DNA of 64,000 bases, taken from NCBI GenBank assembly GCA_910586125.1, contig CAJUHP010000009.1, positions 1 through 64,000 of the forward strand. Reading direction: 5' to 3'. Positions 16,800 through 24,970 of the stretch are shown piece by piece (the stretch's first letter is position 1; every line of letters starts with the position of its first letter). A model generated the notes under the pieces. The model did not search any database and was not told the origin of the DNA. It saw only the letters and a list, made by a program, of their open reading frames with translations. The DNA comes from an uncultured Lachnospiraceae bacterium. GTDB lineage: Bacteria; Bacillota; Clostridia; Lachnospirales; Lachnospiraceae. The translations under genes and the position numbers were made by a program.

Positions 16800-16827
16800 A
16801 TTATATCAGATCTGCGACTATTTTCAA
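16800..16827 (-). promoter_or_regulatory. SigmaA-type promoter of the DisA_N-like gene
   Basis: On the minus strand TTGAAA (16822-16827) is followed after 16 nt by TATAAT (16800-16805), 29 nt upstream of the ATG. An AAGGAAGGG site lies between. Confidence 0.75.
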
Positions 16828-16918
16828 CAAAATATGATAATATTTTAAAATTATTAGATTAATTATAAGCATTATTTTTATTTAAAGATAAAAATACAGC
16901 AATAACTGTGATAACAAT

Positions 16919-16984
16919 TTATGTTTGGAGCACCGAAGATACTGCGTCCCTGCTGGGTTTTGTATTCTCATAAGAGCGTATCAT
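16919..16984 (-). CDS. 21-residue micro-ORF of unknown function
   Basis: On the minus strand, GGAGG followed by GTGT and ATG opens a short frame, MIRSYENTKPSRDAVSSVLQ plus one residue, then TAA. The ribosome site is good and the peptide has a non-random look, but nothing this short can be proven by sequence alone. Just upstream (on its strand) lies the stem-loop 17017-17052. It may be a remnant left by a mobile element. Confidence 0.25.
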   Translation of the reverse strand: MIRSYENTKPSRDAVSSVLQT

Positions 16985-17016
16985 ACACCCTCCGTTTTCT
17001 GTTTTTTCAATAGAAA

Positions 17017-17052
17017 GCGGCGGCTTGAAATTTGTTATTCCAAGACCGCCGC
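17017..17052. other. GC-rich stem-loop in the 16772-17237 intergenic stretch
   Basis: GCGGCGG-CTTG (17017-17027) pairs with CAAG-a-CCGCCGC (17041-17052), with one bulged A, in otherwise AT-rich DNA. There is no adjacent T-run, so a terminator role for the AraC gene upstream on the minus strand is only possible. The remaining sequence from 17053 to 17237 shows no supported gene on either strand. Confidence 0.5.
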
Positions 17053-17237
17053 AAGGCTCCTATTTTCTATTTAGGGCGCACCAATTTTCAGCCGCCATAC
17101 AACGGTTTGTTAGATTGCTCCGTTTTGGCAGATGCGTTTGTATTTTGCTATGTTGTCAGCATTTTCTCTTTTTTATGTTTGTCCACATTCGAGTTCATTT
17201 TTCAAAAACAGCTTAATATAGGGATTGTTCTCCAGAC

Positions 17238-18119
17238 TCAGGGTTGGCATGAAAGCCATATATCGGCATTTCTGATGTTTTTTCTTACAGGAATCCACAC
17301 CTCATACTGCGAATTTTCGGGATCTGAATTTAGGTAAACCTCAATATCTGGTGCATCAGCATACTCATATCCAGAAGTAGGCAGCCATTCTGTAATAATA
17401 CGTTGTTCCAATTTTTGAATGGATTGGTTTATACCCGATCCAGGAAAAATCGCCCAGGTGGATGCAGGCACAATGTATTCCTCAAATTCTCTGCTATTTT
17501 TTGTGCTGGAAACAGCAATAAAATATTTCCACGCTTCCTTATCGCTGCATGCACTTACGCCTAATACGCCCACCGGAGGGATGTCAATCATACTTGCCAG
17601 CTTCTGGATCGTTCCATTCATAGACGCTTCTTGCCACATTTGCGGAACGAGCATAAAGTTTTGCTCCATCTCTTTGTGCAGCGGAGCAGATATGCCAATA
17701 ATCCGAAAAGCGTCTTTGGTTTCAATCCGATAATTCATCTCTTCAACCCCTTTAACCGCAATGGCAAATGTAATAGGAGGAAACGATTTTACAGATACGC
17801 CATCACTTTTGACTGCGGACGGAGCTATGCCGTGAATATTTTGGAAAGCTCTATTGAACGCAGTTGGTGAACGATAGCCATATTTTTCAGCAATATCAAT
17901 AATTTTTTCATTTTTACCTTGCAAATCCACAGCGGCTAATGACATTTTTCTTCTTCGGATATATTCCGCCAGAGTAACGCCGGCCATATAGGTGAACATC
18001 CTCTGATAGTGATAGGCGGAACAGCAAGCAATCTGCCCAAGCCGTTCATAGTCAATCTCACTTGTTAGATGTTCTTCAATATAGAGTATACTTTGGTTCA
18101 GTCTTTCCATCCATTCCAT
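17238..18119 (-). CDS. AraC-family regulator with GyrI-like effector domain
   Basis: 293 residues. The N-terminal 105 residues are an AraC-type double helix-turn-helix (IACCSAYHYQRMFTYMAGVT, then IIDIAEKYGYRSPTAFNRAF and GIAPSAVKS). From about 115 on is a GyrI-like/Rob-type effector-binding domain (YRIETKDAFRIIGISAPLHK, PPVGVLGVSACSDKEAWKYF, and a C-terminal VEVYLN-like strand with YEVWIPV). Such proteins bind small hydrophobic ligands and activate transport or stress genes. GGAGG lies 7 nt before the ATG. It is divergent from the FucP-like transporter 256 nt away and is a plausible regulator of it. Confidence 0.88.
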   Translation of the reverse strand: MEWMERLNQSILYIEEHLTSEIDYERLGQIACCSAYHYQRMFTYMAGVTLAEYIRRRKMSLAAVDLQGKNEKIIDIAEKYGYRSPTAFNRAFQNIHGIAPSAVKSDGVSVKSFPPITFAIAVKGVEEMNYRIETKDAFRIIGISAPLHKEMEQNFMLVPQMWQEASMNGTIQKLASMIDIPPVGVLGVSACSDKEAWKYFIAVSSTKNSREFEEYIVPASTWAIFPGSGINQSIQKLEQRIITEWLPTSGYEYADAPDIEVYLNSDPENSQYEVWIPVRKNIRNADIWLSCQP

Positions 18120-18157
18120 TGAGATACCTCCGTCGTCAACAATATTTATTATTATCT

Positions 18158-18163
18158 ATTATA
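18158..18163 (-). promoter_or_regulatory. Possible -10 element of the AraC-type gene
   Basis: TATAAT on the minus strand lies 38 nt upstream of the start. No good -35 lies at the right distance, so it may need activation. Confidence 0.4.
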
Positions 18164-18243
18164 AGACATTTGAAAAAAATCTTCCTCTCAATATTTGCAC
18201 AAAAAAGAGTGATTGAAAACGGCGCGTATTAGGATTTCCCTCC

Positions 18244-18328
18244 GCAATAATACAACTCTATTATAATGTAAAAATAAGGCAGACTCTTTTCTTTTGGAAT
18301 TGTATTATCGCGGTATATCCTCTATAAT
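18244..18328 (+). promoter_or_regulatory. Promoter and candidate operator of the MFS transporter gene
   Basis: TTGTAT (18300-18305), 17 nt, then a perfect TATAAT (18323-18328) form a sigmaA promoter. A 14-bp imperfect inverted repeat (18244-18257 and 18298-18311; 12 of 14 positions, core ATAATACAA/TTGTATTAT) overlaps the -35, so a bound regulator could control access. The neighbouring AraC-type protein is the obvious candidate. Confidence 0.65.
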
Positions 18329-18375
18329 AGTGGCATTCATATACTAACCGGATTTTATAACGGAGGATAAGACGA

Positions 18376-19566
18376 ATGGTACTACTTGCAGTAATCTACA
18401 TTGCTTTTATCGGCCTGGGAGTGCCGGATTCCCTGTTCGGAACCGCCTGGCCGGCGATTTACCGGGAATTTAATCTGCCCATATCGGCGGCCGGCTGTGT
18501 CACACTGTTGATTTCTATGGGAACGGTAGTATCGAGCCTGGCAAGCACGCTGCTGATTCGCCGGATGGGGACAGCTCGGGTGACAGCAATCAGTACCGCC
18601 ATGACAGCGCTGGCTATGCTGGCTTTCTCCTTCTCCGGAAATCTTCTGTTTCTGTGCCTGTCTGCCATACCGCTGGGGCTGGGAGCGGGAGCGATTGATA
18701 CGGCGCTGAATCACTACGTAGCTTTACATTACAAAGCGGCGCATATGAATTTTCTGCACTGTTTTTACGGGATCGGCGTGTCTCTCAGCCCCTGGTTTAT
18801 GTCGATGGCCATCGCGGGAAAGGGCGGTTGGCGGGGCGGATACCGCATTGCATTTCTTCTGCAGCTTGGCATTTCGATTCTTACTTTCGTGACGCTCCCC
18901 GTCTGGAAAAAGGAGAAAGACAGTGCCGCAGAGACGGAAGAGATGCCTCAGACGCTTTCTCTGGGAGCTCTTTGCCGTGTTCCTGCACTTCCTCTGATCT
19001 GGTGTGTTCTAATCGGTTCCTGCGCGTTAGAGTATACCTGCGGAGCGTGGGGCAGTACTTTTTTGGTGGATGGGATGGGGTTGCCGGTCGCTGAAGCGGC
19101 CCGCGTTGTTCTGTTTTATTATGTGGGAATGGCTCTGGGGCGGTTTCTGTCCGGCATATTATCTGCCAGAATGTCGAGCTGGCATCTGATTTTTACCGGC
19201 GCGGGAATTCTGTTTGCGGCGGTGATTCTGATGGCTCTGCCGCTGCCGCTTTGGGCGGCGGGAGCGGGACTGTTTTTGGCGGGGCTGGGGAATGGACCGA
19301 TTTTTCCAAACCTGATTCATCTCACACCGGAGAACTTTGGGCGGGATATTTCTCAGGCTGTTATGGGAACACAGATGGCGGCGGCTTATCTGGGCATAAT
19401 GCTGGCTCCGCCGGTTTTTGGGTGGCTGGGGCAACAGTTTGGAATCCGGCTGTTTCCCTTTTATCTTGCTGTTTTATGGCTGCTGCTTTTCTCTGGCGCA
19501 TGCTTGGCGGTGAGGCGGCTTCGGCAAAGCAAGGCCAGCGGAAGGCTGGAATGGGGAGGTCGGTGA
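18376..19566 (+). CDS. MFS transporter, FucP-like
   Basis: 396 residues with 12 predicted membrane helices. The stretch GAGAIDTALNHYVALHYKA with HMNFLHCFYGIGVSLSP (helix 4-5 region) is typical of the FucP/NagP-like sugar permease clade of the major facilitator superfamily. Another landmark is the second-half GNGPIFPNLIH motif. It should be a proton symporter for a sugar or related compound. GGAGG sits 9 nt before ATG 18376, and the gene has its own promoter. The substrate is not predictable. Confidence 0.85.
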   Translation: MVLLAVIYIAFIGLGVPDSLFGTAWPAIYREFNLPISAAGCVTLLISMGTVVSSLASTLLIRRMGTARVTAISTAMTALAMLAFSFSGNLLFLCLSAIPLGLGAGAIDTALNHYVALHYKAAHMNFLHCFYGIGVSLSPWFMSMAIAGKGGWRGGYRIAFLLQLGISILTFVTLPVWKKEKDSAAETEEMPQTLSLGALCRVPALPLIWCVLIGSCALEYTCGAWGSTFLVDGMGLPVAEAARVVLFYYVGMALGRFLSGILSARMSSWHLIFTGAGILFAAVILMALPLPLWAAGAGLFLAGLGNGPIFPNLIHLTPENFGRDISQAVMGTQMAAAYLGIMLAPPVFGWLGQQFGIRLFPFYLAVLWLLLFSGACLAVRRLRQSKASGRLEWGGR

Positions 19567-19621
19567 TCCCCGCAAGGGTTTGAGCTGTGAAGAGAGAAAA
19601 TGTGTCCAAGTTGTCTGTTCA

Positions 19622-19650
19622 TTGACATTTGCACCGATAGCCGATATAAT
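19622..19650 (+). promoter_or_regulatory. Consensus sigmaA promoter for pgcA
   Basis: TTGACA (19622-19627), 17-nt spacer, TATAAT (19645-19650): both hexamers are perfect. It predicts a 5' leader of about 155 nt before the phosphoglucomutase start; no known riboswitch pattern is seen there. Confidence 0.85.
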
Positions 19651-19810
19651 AAAACCAAGGGTCCGGATTCCTGTCCGAATCGAAAAAAATGAAGGCGCCG
19701 GCTCTTTTTGAGCGAGCGGCACAGAGGGAAGTGCCGGCAGGACAGCAACTGCCGTTACGCGGGCCGAACTACAGAGAAAATGGGGCTGGGGGCTCCGGAG
19801 GAGGAAAAAC

Positions 19811-21529
19811 ATGGATTACAAAGAAACGTATCAGAAGTGGTGTGCCGATCCGTATTTTGATGAGGAGACGCGGGCCGAACTGAAGGCTATCGCAGGAGAT
19901 GAGGCGGAGATCCAGGATCGGTTCTACCGGCAGTTGGAATTCGGCACCGGAGGCTTGCGGGGAGTGATCGGAGCCGGGACAAACCGCATGAATATCTACA
20001 CGGTCCGGCAGGCGACGCAGGGCCTTGCCAACTATATTTTGTCGCAAAAAGGCGAGGAAAAGGGCGTAGCGATTGCCTTTGATTCCCGGAGAATGTCGCC
20101 GGAGTTTGCCAGGGAAGCGGCTCTGTGTCTGAACGCCAACGGCATTTGTACCTTCCTGTTTGACAGCCTTCGTCCGACGCCGGAGCTGTCGTTTGCCGTG
20201 CGGCGTCTCGGCTGCATTGCAGGCATTGTCATCACAGCCAGCCACAACCCCAGAGAGTATAACGGCTATAAAGTGTACTGGGAGGACGGCGCGCAGATTA
20301 CGCCGCCCCATGACAAGAATATCTTGGCCGAAGTGGCAAAGGTGACAGAATTTTCTCAAGTCAAGACCATGCCGGAGGAGGAAGCCCGCAAGGCGGGTCT
20401 GCACCGGATCATCGGCTCGGAGATCGACGACGCTTATATGGAGCAGTTGAAGGGCCAGAGCATCCATCCGGAGATGATCCCGAAGGCGGCAAAGGATATC
20501 CGCATTGTGTACACGCCGCTTCACGGTACCGGAAATCTGCCGGTGCGCCGCGTGCTGCAAGAGCTGGGCTTTGAACAGGTATATGTGGTGAAAGAGCAGG
20601 AGCTGCCGGATGGGGCGTTTCCGACCGTAGCGTACCCCAATCCAGAGGATGCCAAGGCATGGACGCTGGCACTGAAACTGGCCAAGGAGGTGGATGCGGA
20701 TATCGTGCTGGCCACGGACCCGGACGCCGACCGGCTTGGCGTTTACGCGAAGGATTCTCGAACAGGAGAGTACATCAGTTTTACGGGAAATATGTCCGGC
20801 TCGCTGATTGCGGAATATATTCTGCGGGAGCGCGGCCTTACCGGCGCTATGCCTGAAAATCCTGTGGTGGTAGAGACGATTGTCAGCACGGATATGGTAA
20901 AGGCCATCGCGGCGGCATATGGGGCGAAGGTGCGGGAGGTTCTGACCGGCTTTAAATACATCGGAGAACAGATTCGCTGGATGGAGGAGAAGCAGGACGG
21001 AAACTATGTGTTCGGAATGGAAGAAAGCTACGGCTGTCTGGCGGGAACGTATGCCAGAGATAAGGACGCCTGTGTGGCGGTGATGATGCTGTGTGAGGCG
21101 GCCGCATTCTATAAGCTGCAGAATCAGACGCTCTGGGACGTCATGCTGAAACTGTATGAGACGTACGGATATTATAAAGAGGGTCTGACCACAGTGACCT
21201 TAAAGGGAATCGAAGGTGCCAGAGAGATTGAAGAGCGTATGAAAGAGATGCGTGCCAATCCGCCGAAGGAGCTGGGCGGCTATTCGGTGCTGGCTGTGAG
21301 AGACTATAAGGCCGGGGTGCGCACCGATCTGGCAACCGGCGATACGGAGCCGGCCGGGCTGCCGGTTTCCAATGTTCTCTACTATGAACTGGAAAATCAG
21401 GGTTGGTGCTGTGTGCGTCCTTCAGGAACCGAGCCGAAGATCAAGTATTACTACGGCGTAAAGGGAGACTCGAAGGAGGATGCCGCAGAGCGCCTGGAGA
21501 AGGTGCAGAGAGCGCTGACGGGCGAGTAG
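19811..21529 (+). CDS. pgcA: Phospho-sugar mutase (alpha-phosphoglucomutase/phosphomannomutase)
   Basis: 572 residues, the length of the long phosphohexomutases of Firmicutes. All four active-site loops are present: the phosphoserine loop TASHNP (Ser144), the metal loop DPDADR (303-308), the sugar loop FGMEESYG, and the phosphate loop RPSGTEPKIKYY near the C-terminus. It interconverts glucose-6-phosphate and glucose-1-phosphate in the cytoplasm, supplying UDP-glucose for envelope glycans, which fits the polysaccharide loci nearby. A GGAGGAAAAAC site precedes ATG 19811. It is likely cotranscribed with the downstream kinase. Confidence 0.93.
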   Translation: MDYKETYQKWCADPYFDEETRAELKAIAGDEAEIQDRFYRQLEFGTGGLRGVIGAGTNRMNIYTVRQATQGLANYILSQKGEEKGVAIAFDSRRMSPEFAREAALCLNANGICTFLFDSLRPTPELSFAVRRLGCIAGIVITASHNPREYNGYKVYWEDGAQITPPHDKNILAEVAKVTEFSQVKTMPEEEARKAGLHRIIGSEIDDAYMEQLKGQSIHPEMIPKAAKDIRIVYTPLHGTGNLPVRRVLQELGFEQVYVVKEQELPDGAFPTVAYPNPEDAKAWTLALKLAKEVDADIVLATDPDADRLGVYAKDSRTGEYISFTGNMSGSLIAEYILRERGLTGAMPENPVVVETIVSTDMVKAIAAAYGAKVREVLTGFKYIGEQIRWMEEKQDGNYVFGMEESYGCLAGTYARDKDACVAVMMLCEAAAFYKLQNQTLWDVMLKLYETYGYYKEGLTTVTLKGIEGAREIEERMKEMRANPPKELGGYSVLAVRDYKAGVRTDLATGDTEPAGLPVSNVLYYELENQGWCCVRPSGTEPKIKYYYGVKGDSKEDAAERLEKVQRALTGE

Positions 21530-21565
21530 GAGAAGATAGCAGAAAAAGGGTTGAAAAATACAGCG

Positions 21566-22798
21566 ATGAATCAGAGACTGAGACAAGATGCAGAACGTAT
21601 CGTTCGGGCGGCGATCCATGCGGTTGGCCCGGACGAAGCGGTGCGGCGCGCGCTGTCCGGATGCACCCTGGGAGATCGGATCTATCTGGTTGCTGTGGGG
21701 AAGGCGGCCTGGCGTATGGCCCAGGCCGCGCTGCGTCATTTGCCTGTTTTGCCGCGGGGCGGGATTGTCATTACCAAGTATGGTCATGTGCAGGGGGAAT
21801 TGCCGGGAGTCGTATGCCTTGAGGCAGGTCATCCGGTTCCGGATGAAAATACGTATCGGGCTACCCAGGCGGTATTGGATATGACAGCGGATCTTTGTCC
21901 GGAGGACTGCGTTCTGTTTCTCTTGTCCGGCGGCGGCAGCGCTCTGTTTGAAAAACCCATGGTGGCGGCGGAGGAAATGGAAGCGGTGACGCGAAAACTG
22001 CTGGCCTGCGGCGCCGGTATCATAGAGATCAACGCCATCCGAAAGCGCCTGTCCTGTGTCAAGGGCGGGCGCTTTGCCCAGTGGTGTCATCCCGCTAGAG
22101 TGGAGGCAGTGATTCTCTCCGACGTATTGGGGGATTCGCCTGCGATGATCGCTTCCGGTCCGGTGACAGAAGATTCTATGCCCTGGGACGGGGCGGAGAA
22201 GATTGTTCTCCGATACGGCCTTTCGGTAAGCCCGGCCGCGCTTTCCTGTCTGAAAAAAGAACTTCCGAAGCAGCTTTGTCATGTGCATACGCAGGTGATC
22301 GGCAGCGTGCGGGAATTGTGTCTGGCGGCTGCTGAGGAATGCCGTCTCCTGGGGTATGAGCCGGCTGTACTGACGGATCATCTGGACTGTGAGGCGCGGG
22401 AAGCCGGCCGTTTTTTGGCCGATATTCTGTACACGCACAGCGGACAGGGGCGGAAGATGGCTTTTTTAGCGGGCGGGGAAACCGTGGTTCATCTGACGGG
22501 CGGAGGACTTGGCGGGCGGAATCAGGAGCTGGCCTTGGCGGCCGCTGGAGGATTGGCCGGTTTGCCGGATGCGGCGCTGATTAGCGTCGGTTCTGACGGA
22601 ACCGACGGACCGACCGATGCGGCCGGCGGATATGTGGATGGGGACAGTGAGAAAGCGCTGATGGAAATGGGGTTTGAGATTTCAAAAGTTTTGACAGAGA
22701 ATGATGCGTACCATGCGCTGAAGGCGGTGAACGGGTTGATTTTTACCGGGCCTACAGGGACGAATGTCAATGATATTGCGGTTGGATTGATTGGATGA
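21566..22798 (+). CDS. Glycerate 2-kinase, MOFRL/DUF4147 family
   Basis: About 410 residues. The N-terminal DUF4147 domain shows VAVGKAAWRMAQAAL, GVVCLEAGHPVPDE and the Gly-rich LLSGGGSALFEKP. The C-terminal MOFRL domain carries GGETVVHLTGGGLGGRNQE and SVGSDGTDGPTDAAGGYVD. These enzymes phosphorylate D-glycerate to 2-phosphoglycerate. The start is uncertain: TTG 21551 directly abuts an AAAGGG and ATG 21566 is 15 nt from it; I prefer the ATG. It follows pgcA with 36 nt between and has no obvious promoter of its own. Confidence 0.88.
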   Translation: MNQRLRQDAERIVRAAIHAVGPDEAVRRALSGCTLGDRIYLVAVGKAAWRMAQAALRHLPVLPRGGIVITKYGHVQGELPGVVCLEAGHPVPDENTYRATQAVLDMTADLCPEDCVLFLLSGGGSALFEKPMVAAEEMEAVTRKLLACGAGIIEINAIRKRLSCVKGGRFAQWCHPARVEAVILSDVLGDSPAMIASGPVTEDSMPWDGAEKIVLRYGLSVSPAALSCLKKELPKQLCHVHTQVIGSVRELCLAAAEECRLLGYEPAVLTDHLDCEAREAGRFLADILYTHSGQGRKMAFLAGGETVVHLTGGGLGGRNQELALAAAGGLAGLPDAALISVGSDGTDGPTDAAGGYVDGDSEKALMEMGFEISKVLTENDAYHALKAVNGLIFTGPTGTNVNDIAVGLIG

Positions 22799-22805
22799 TC
22801 AGGTG

Positions 22806-22836
22806 TTGGGATTTTCCCTCTTTTCTGGAGTATAAT
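22806..22836 (+). promoter_or_regulatory. Possible promoter for the NifX-like gene
   Basis: A perfect TATAAT (22831-22836) with a weak TTGGGA (22806-22811) at a long 19-nt spacing, 61 nt before the start codon. Confidence 0.4.
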
Positions 22837-22897
22837 AAAACCCATACGCAATATCTTTCAAACAAAAAATCAGAATCAGAAATAGGAGATCAAAATA

Positions 22898-23356
22898 ATG
22901 AAAATTGCAGTGACCTACGAAAACGGACAGATATATCAGCATTTCGGACACAGCGAGCACTTTAAACTGTATGAGATCAAAGACAACCAGATCGCGGCGC
23001 AGGAAGTCGTCCCCACAAACGGCAGCGGACACGGTGCGCTGGCTGGTTTTCTTGCGTCTCACGGAGTTAACACGCTGATCTGCGGCGGAATCGGCGGCGG
23101 CGCGCAGATGGCCTTAGCCGAAGCCGGGATCGCTCTGTGCGCCGGGGTATCGGGGCAGGCTGACGACGCGGTGGCCGCTTACCTATCCGGTACGCTCAAC
23201 TACAGCGCCGAGGCTGGCTGCCGTCATCATGAGCACGGCCACGGCGGATCGTGTACCAAAGAGGGACATTCGTGCCATGGCCACGGCGATAACAAAGAAG
23301 AACATTCCTGCCGCAGCCATAAAGAAGGCTGCAGCGGGCACTCCTGCCATGACTGA
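22898..23356 (+). CDS. NifB/NifX-family (dinitrogenase iron-molybdenum cofactor-like) protein with His/Cys-rich tail
   Basis: 152 residues. The first 110 match the small NifX/NifB-C fold (MKIAVTYENGQIYQHFGHSE, CGGIGGGAQMALAEAGIALC, GVSGQADDAVAAYLSG), which binds iron-sulfur or metal cofactors. The last 42 residues are unusual: at least 13 His and 7 Cys in motifs such as HHEHGHGG and CHGHG, suggesting metal storage or delivery. No nif genes are nearby, so nitrogenase work is unlikely. AGGAG lies 8 nt before the ATG. The gene sits just ahead of the metF-metH genes; a functional link is not established. Confidence 0.8.
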   Translation: MKIAVTYENGQIYQHFGHSEHFKLYEIKDNQIAAQEVVPTNGSGHGALAGFLASHGVNTLICGGIGGGAQMALAEAGIALCAGVSGQADDAVAAYLSGTLNYSAEAGCRHHEHGHGGSCTKEGHSCHGHGDNKEEHSCRSHKEGCSGHSCHD

Positions 23357-23416
23357 ACGCCAAGGTTCAGAGGACAGCGCACAATATCAGACCAAAGACA
23401 GATGAGGAGTAAGACC

Positions 23417-24280
23417 ATGAAGATAAAAGAAATTCTGGCAAAGAAAACCCCAACCATATCGTTTGAAATATTTCCTCCCAATGCCAGGATGTCTCTGAAT
23501 CAGGTTATGTCAGCGGCGGCGGCCATGGCGGTGCAGAAGCCGGATTTTATGAGCGTGACTTACGGCGCGGCGGGCGGAACCAAAGCCAACACGGTAAAGA
23601 TTGCCTCCAGCCTGCAGGAGTTTTTCGGAATTCCGTCGATTGCCCATCTGACCTGTGTGGCTACAGATAAGGAGCAGGTGAAGTCGATTGCCCTGGAGAT
23701 GAAGGAGGCCGGGATCGAGAATGTTCTGGCGCTGCGTGGCGATGTGCCGGAAGGGATGACGTACCCGTCGCCGGATCGCTATGCCCATGCCAGCGAGCTG
23801 GTGGAACAGATCCGCAGCCTGGGCGATTTCTGTATCGGCGGCGCCTGCTATCCGGAAGGGCATGTGGAAGCCGAGAGCCGGGAGGAGGATATCCGGCATC
23901 TGAAAGAAAAGGTGGACGCCGGCTGTGACTTTCTGACGACGCAGATGTTTTTTGACAACGATTTGTTTCGGGATTATCTGTACCGGATTCGGGAGCAGGG
24001 CATCCTGGTTCCAATTCTGGCCGGGATCATGCCGGTGACGAATACGGCGCAGCTTCGCCGGATTCACAGCTTGTCGGGGGCCTATCTGCCCAAGCGGTTT
24101 GAGCGCCTGGTGGATCGCTTCGGAGACCGTCCCGAGGCCATGATGCAGGCCGGCGTGGCCTATGCGGTGGAACAGATCATTGATCTGATCGCGTCCGGTG
24201 TCAGCGGAATCCATGTGTATACGATGAACCGGCCGGAAGTGGCGGCCCGCATTGTGGACAGCTTACAGGATATTTTATGA
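23417..24280 (+). CDS. metF: Methylenetetrahydrofolate reductase
   Basis: About 287 residues of TIM-barrel MTHFR. SFEIFPPNA (catalytic Glu-containing first strand), FMSVTYGAAGGT, LALRGDVPEG and CDFLTTQMFFDN are all diagnostic. It reduces 5,10-methylene-THF to 5-methyl-THF using FAD, making the methyl donor for the MetH encoded two genes on. I choose ATG 23417, which has GAGGAG about 8 nt upstream; ATG 23402 has none. Its stop overlaps the next start as ATGA. Confidence 0.95.
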   Translation: MKIKEILAKKTPTISFEIFPPNARMSLNQVMSAAAAMAVQKPDFMSVTYGAAGGTKANTVKIASSLQEFFGIPSIAHLTCVATDKEQVKSIALEMKEAGIENVLALRGDVPEGMTYPSPDRYAHASELVEQIRSLGDFCIGGACYPEGHVEAESREEDIRHLKEKVDAGCDFLTTQMFFDNDLFRDYLYRIREQGILVPILAGIMPVTNTAQLRRIHSLSGAYLPKRFERLVDRFGDRPEAMMQAGVAYAVEQIIDLIASGVSGIHVYTMNRPEVAARIVDSLQDIL

Positions 24281-24903
24281 GAGAGTTAGAAAAAAACTGG
24301 CAGGCCCGGATTTCTTTGAAAGAAATCTGCCGCTACATGGGGATGAAAGAGCGGGAAGCGGATGATTCCATCCGGGCGGAAGTGGAAAAACAGCTTGCCC
24401 GCCTGCTGGATACGGTCAGAGTCCGCAGCTATTATCAGATTTTTCCTCTCTGCTTTGGGGAAAACGATCTTATACTGGGACCTGTCAGAATTCAGAGCCG
24501 GGATCTGCGCCGAAACCTGTCCGGCTGTGATCGGGCGGCTCTGTTCGGTGTGACGCTTGGGTTGGAGGTGGACCGGCTGATTTACCGGCTGGGCCGAACC
24601 GCCCTGGGCGAAGCGGCAATAACCGACGCCTGCGCCGCCGCGGCGGTGGAGGCGGTCTGCGATGAGCTCTGCGAAAAACTGAGGGAGGAAGCGCGTCGGC
24701 AGTCGAGGGAGATTCGTCCTCGATTCAGCCCCGGTTTCGGTGATTTTACCTTGGCATATCAGCCTTGTCTGCTGCAGGCGCTGAATCTGTCCGGGCGCAT
24801 TGGCGTCTGTCTGACAGACGGCGGGATGATGACGCCCACAAAATCCGTCACAGCCGTCGTGGGTTTGGCGCAGCCGGATTTTGGTATGTTTCGGGTAAAA
24901 TAG
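24277..24903 (+). CDS. Stand-alone MetH activation-domain protein
   Basis: 208 residues, fused in most proteobacterial MetH enzymes but separate here. It has the SAM-binding activation-domain signature RPRFSPGFGDFTLAYQ near residue 148 and MTPTKSVTAVVGL near the end. In full-length MetH this domain binds S-adenosylmethionine and reductively re-methylates cobalamin oxidised to Co(II). It is translationally coupled to metF (ATGA) and stands 67 nt ahead of metH, so the three should act together in methionine synthesis. Confidence 0.9.
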   Translation: MRELEKNWQARISLKEICRYMGMKEREADDSIRAEVEKQLARLLDTVRVRSYYQIFPLCFGENDLILGPVRIQSRDLRRNLSGCDRAALFGVTLGLEVDRLIYRLGRTALGEAAITDACAAAAVEAVCDELCEKLREEARRQSREIRPRFSPGFGDFTLAYQPCLLQALNLSGRIGVCLTDGGMMTPTKSVTAVVGLAQPDFGMFRVK

Positions 24904-24970
24904 AACGGTTTATATTTGTACCAGATCAGAAGAGGGAGAGAGGCAGACCTGCGTTCTGCCGGACAAAACA

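Noticed and set aside
19689..19883. 64-residue ORF in the pgcA leader
   Set aside because: No ribosome site, overlaps the pgcA start in another frame, and the composition looks like read-through of GC-rich leader DNA.
22799..24970. SAM or cobalamin riboswitch ahead of the metF/metH genes
   Set aside because: Gaps are short and no S-box or B12-box landmarks are present.
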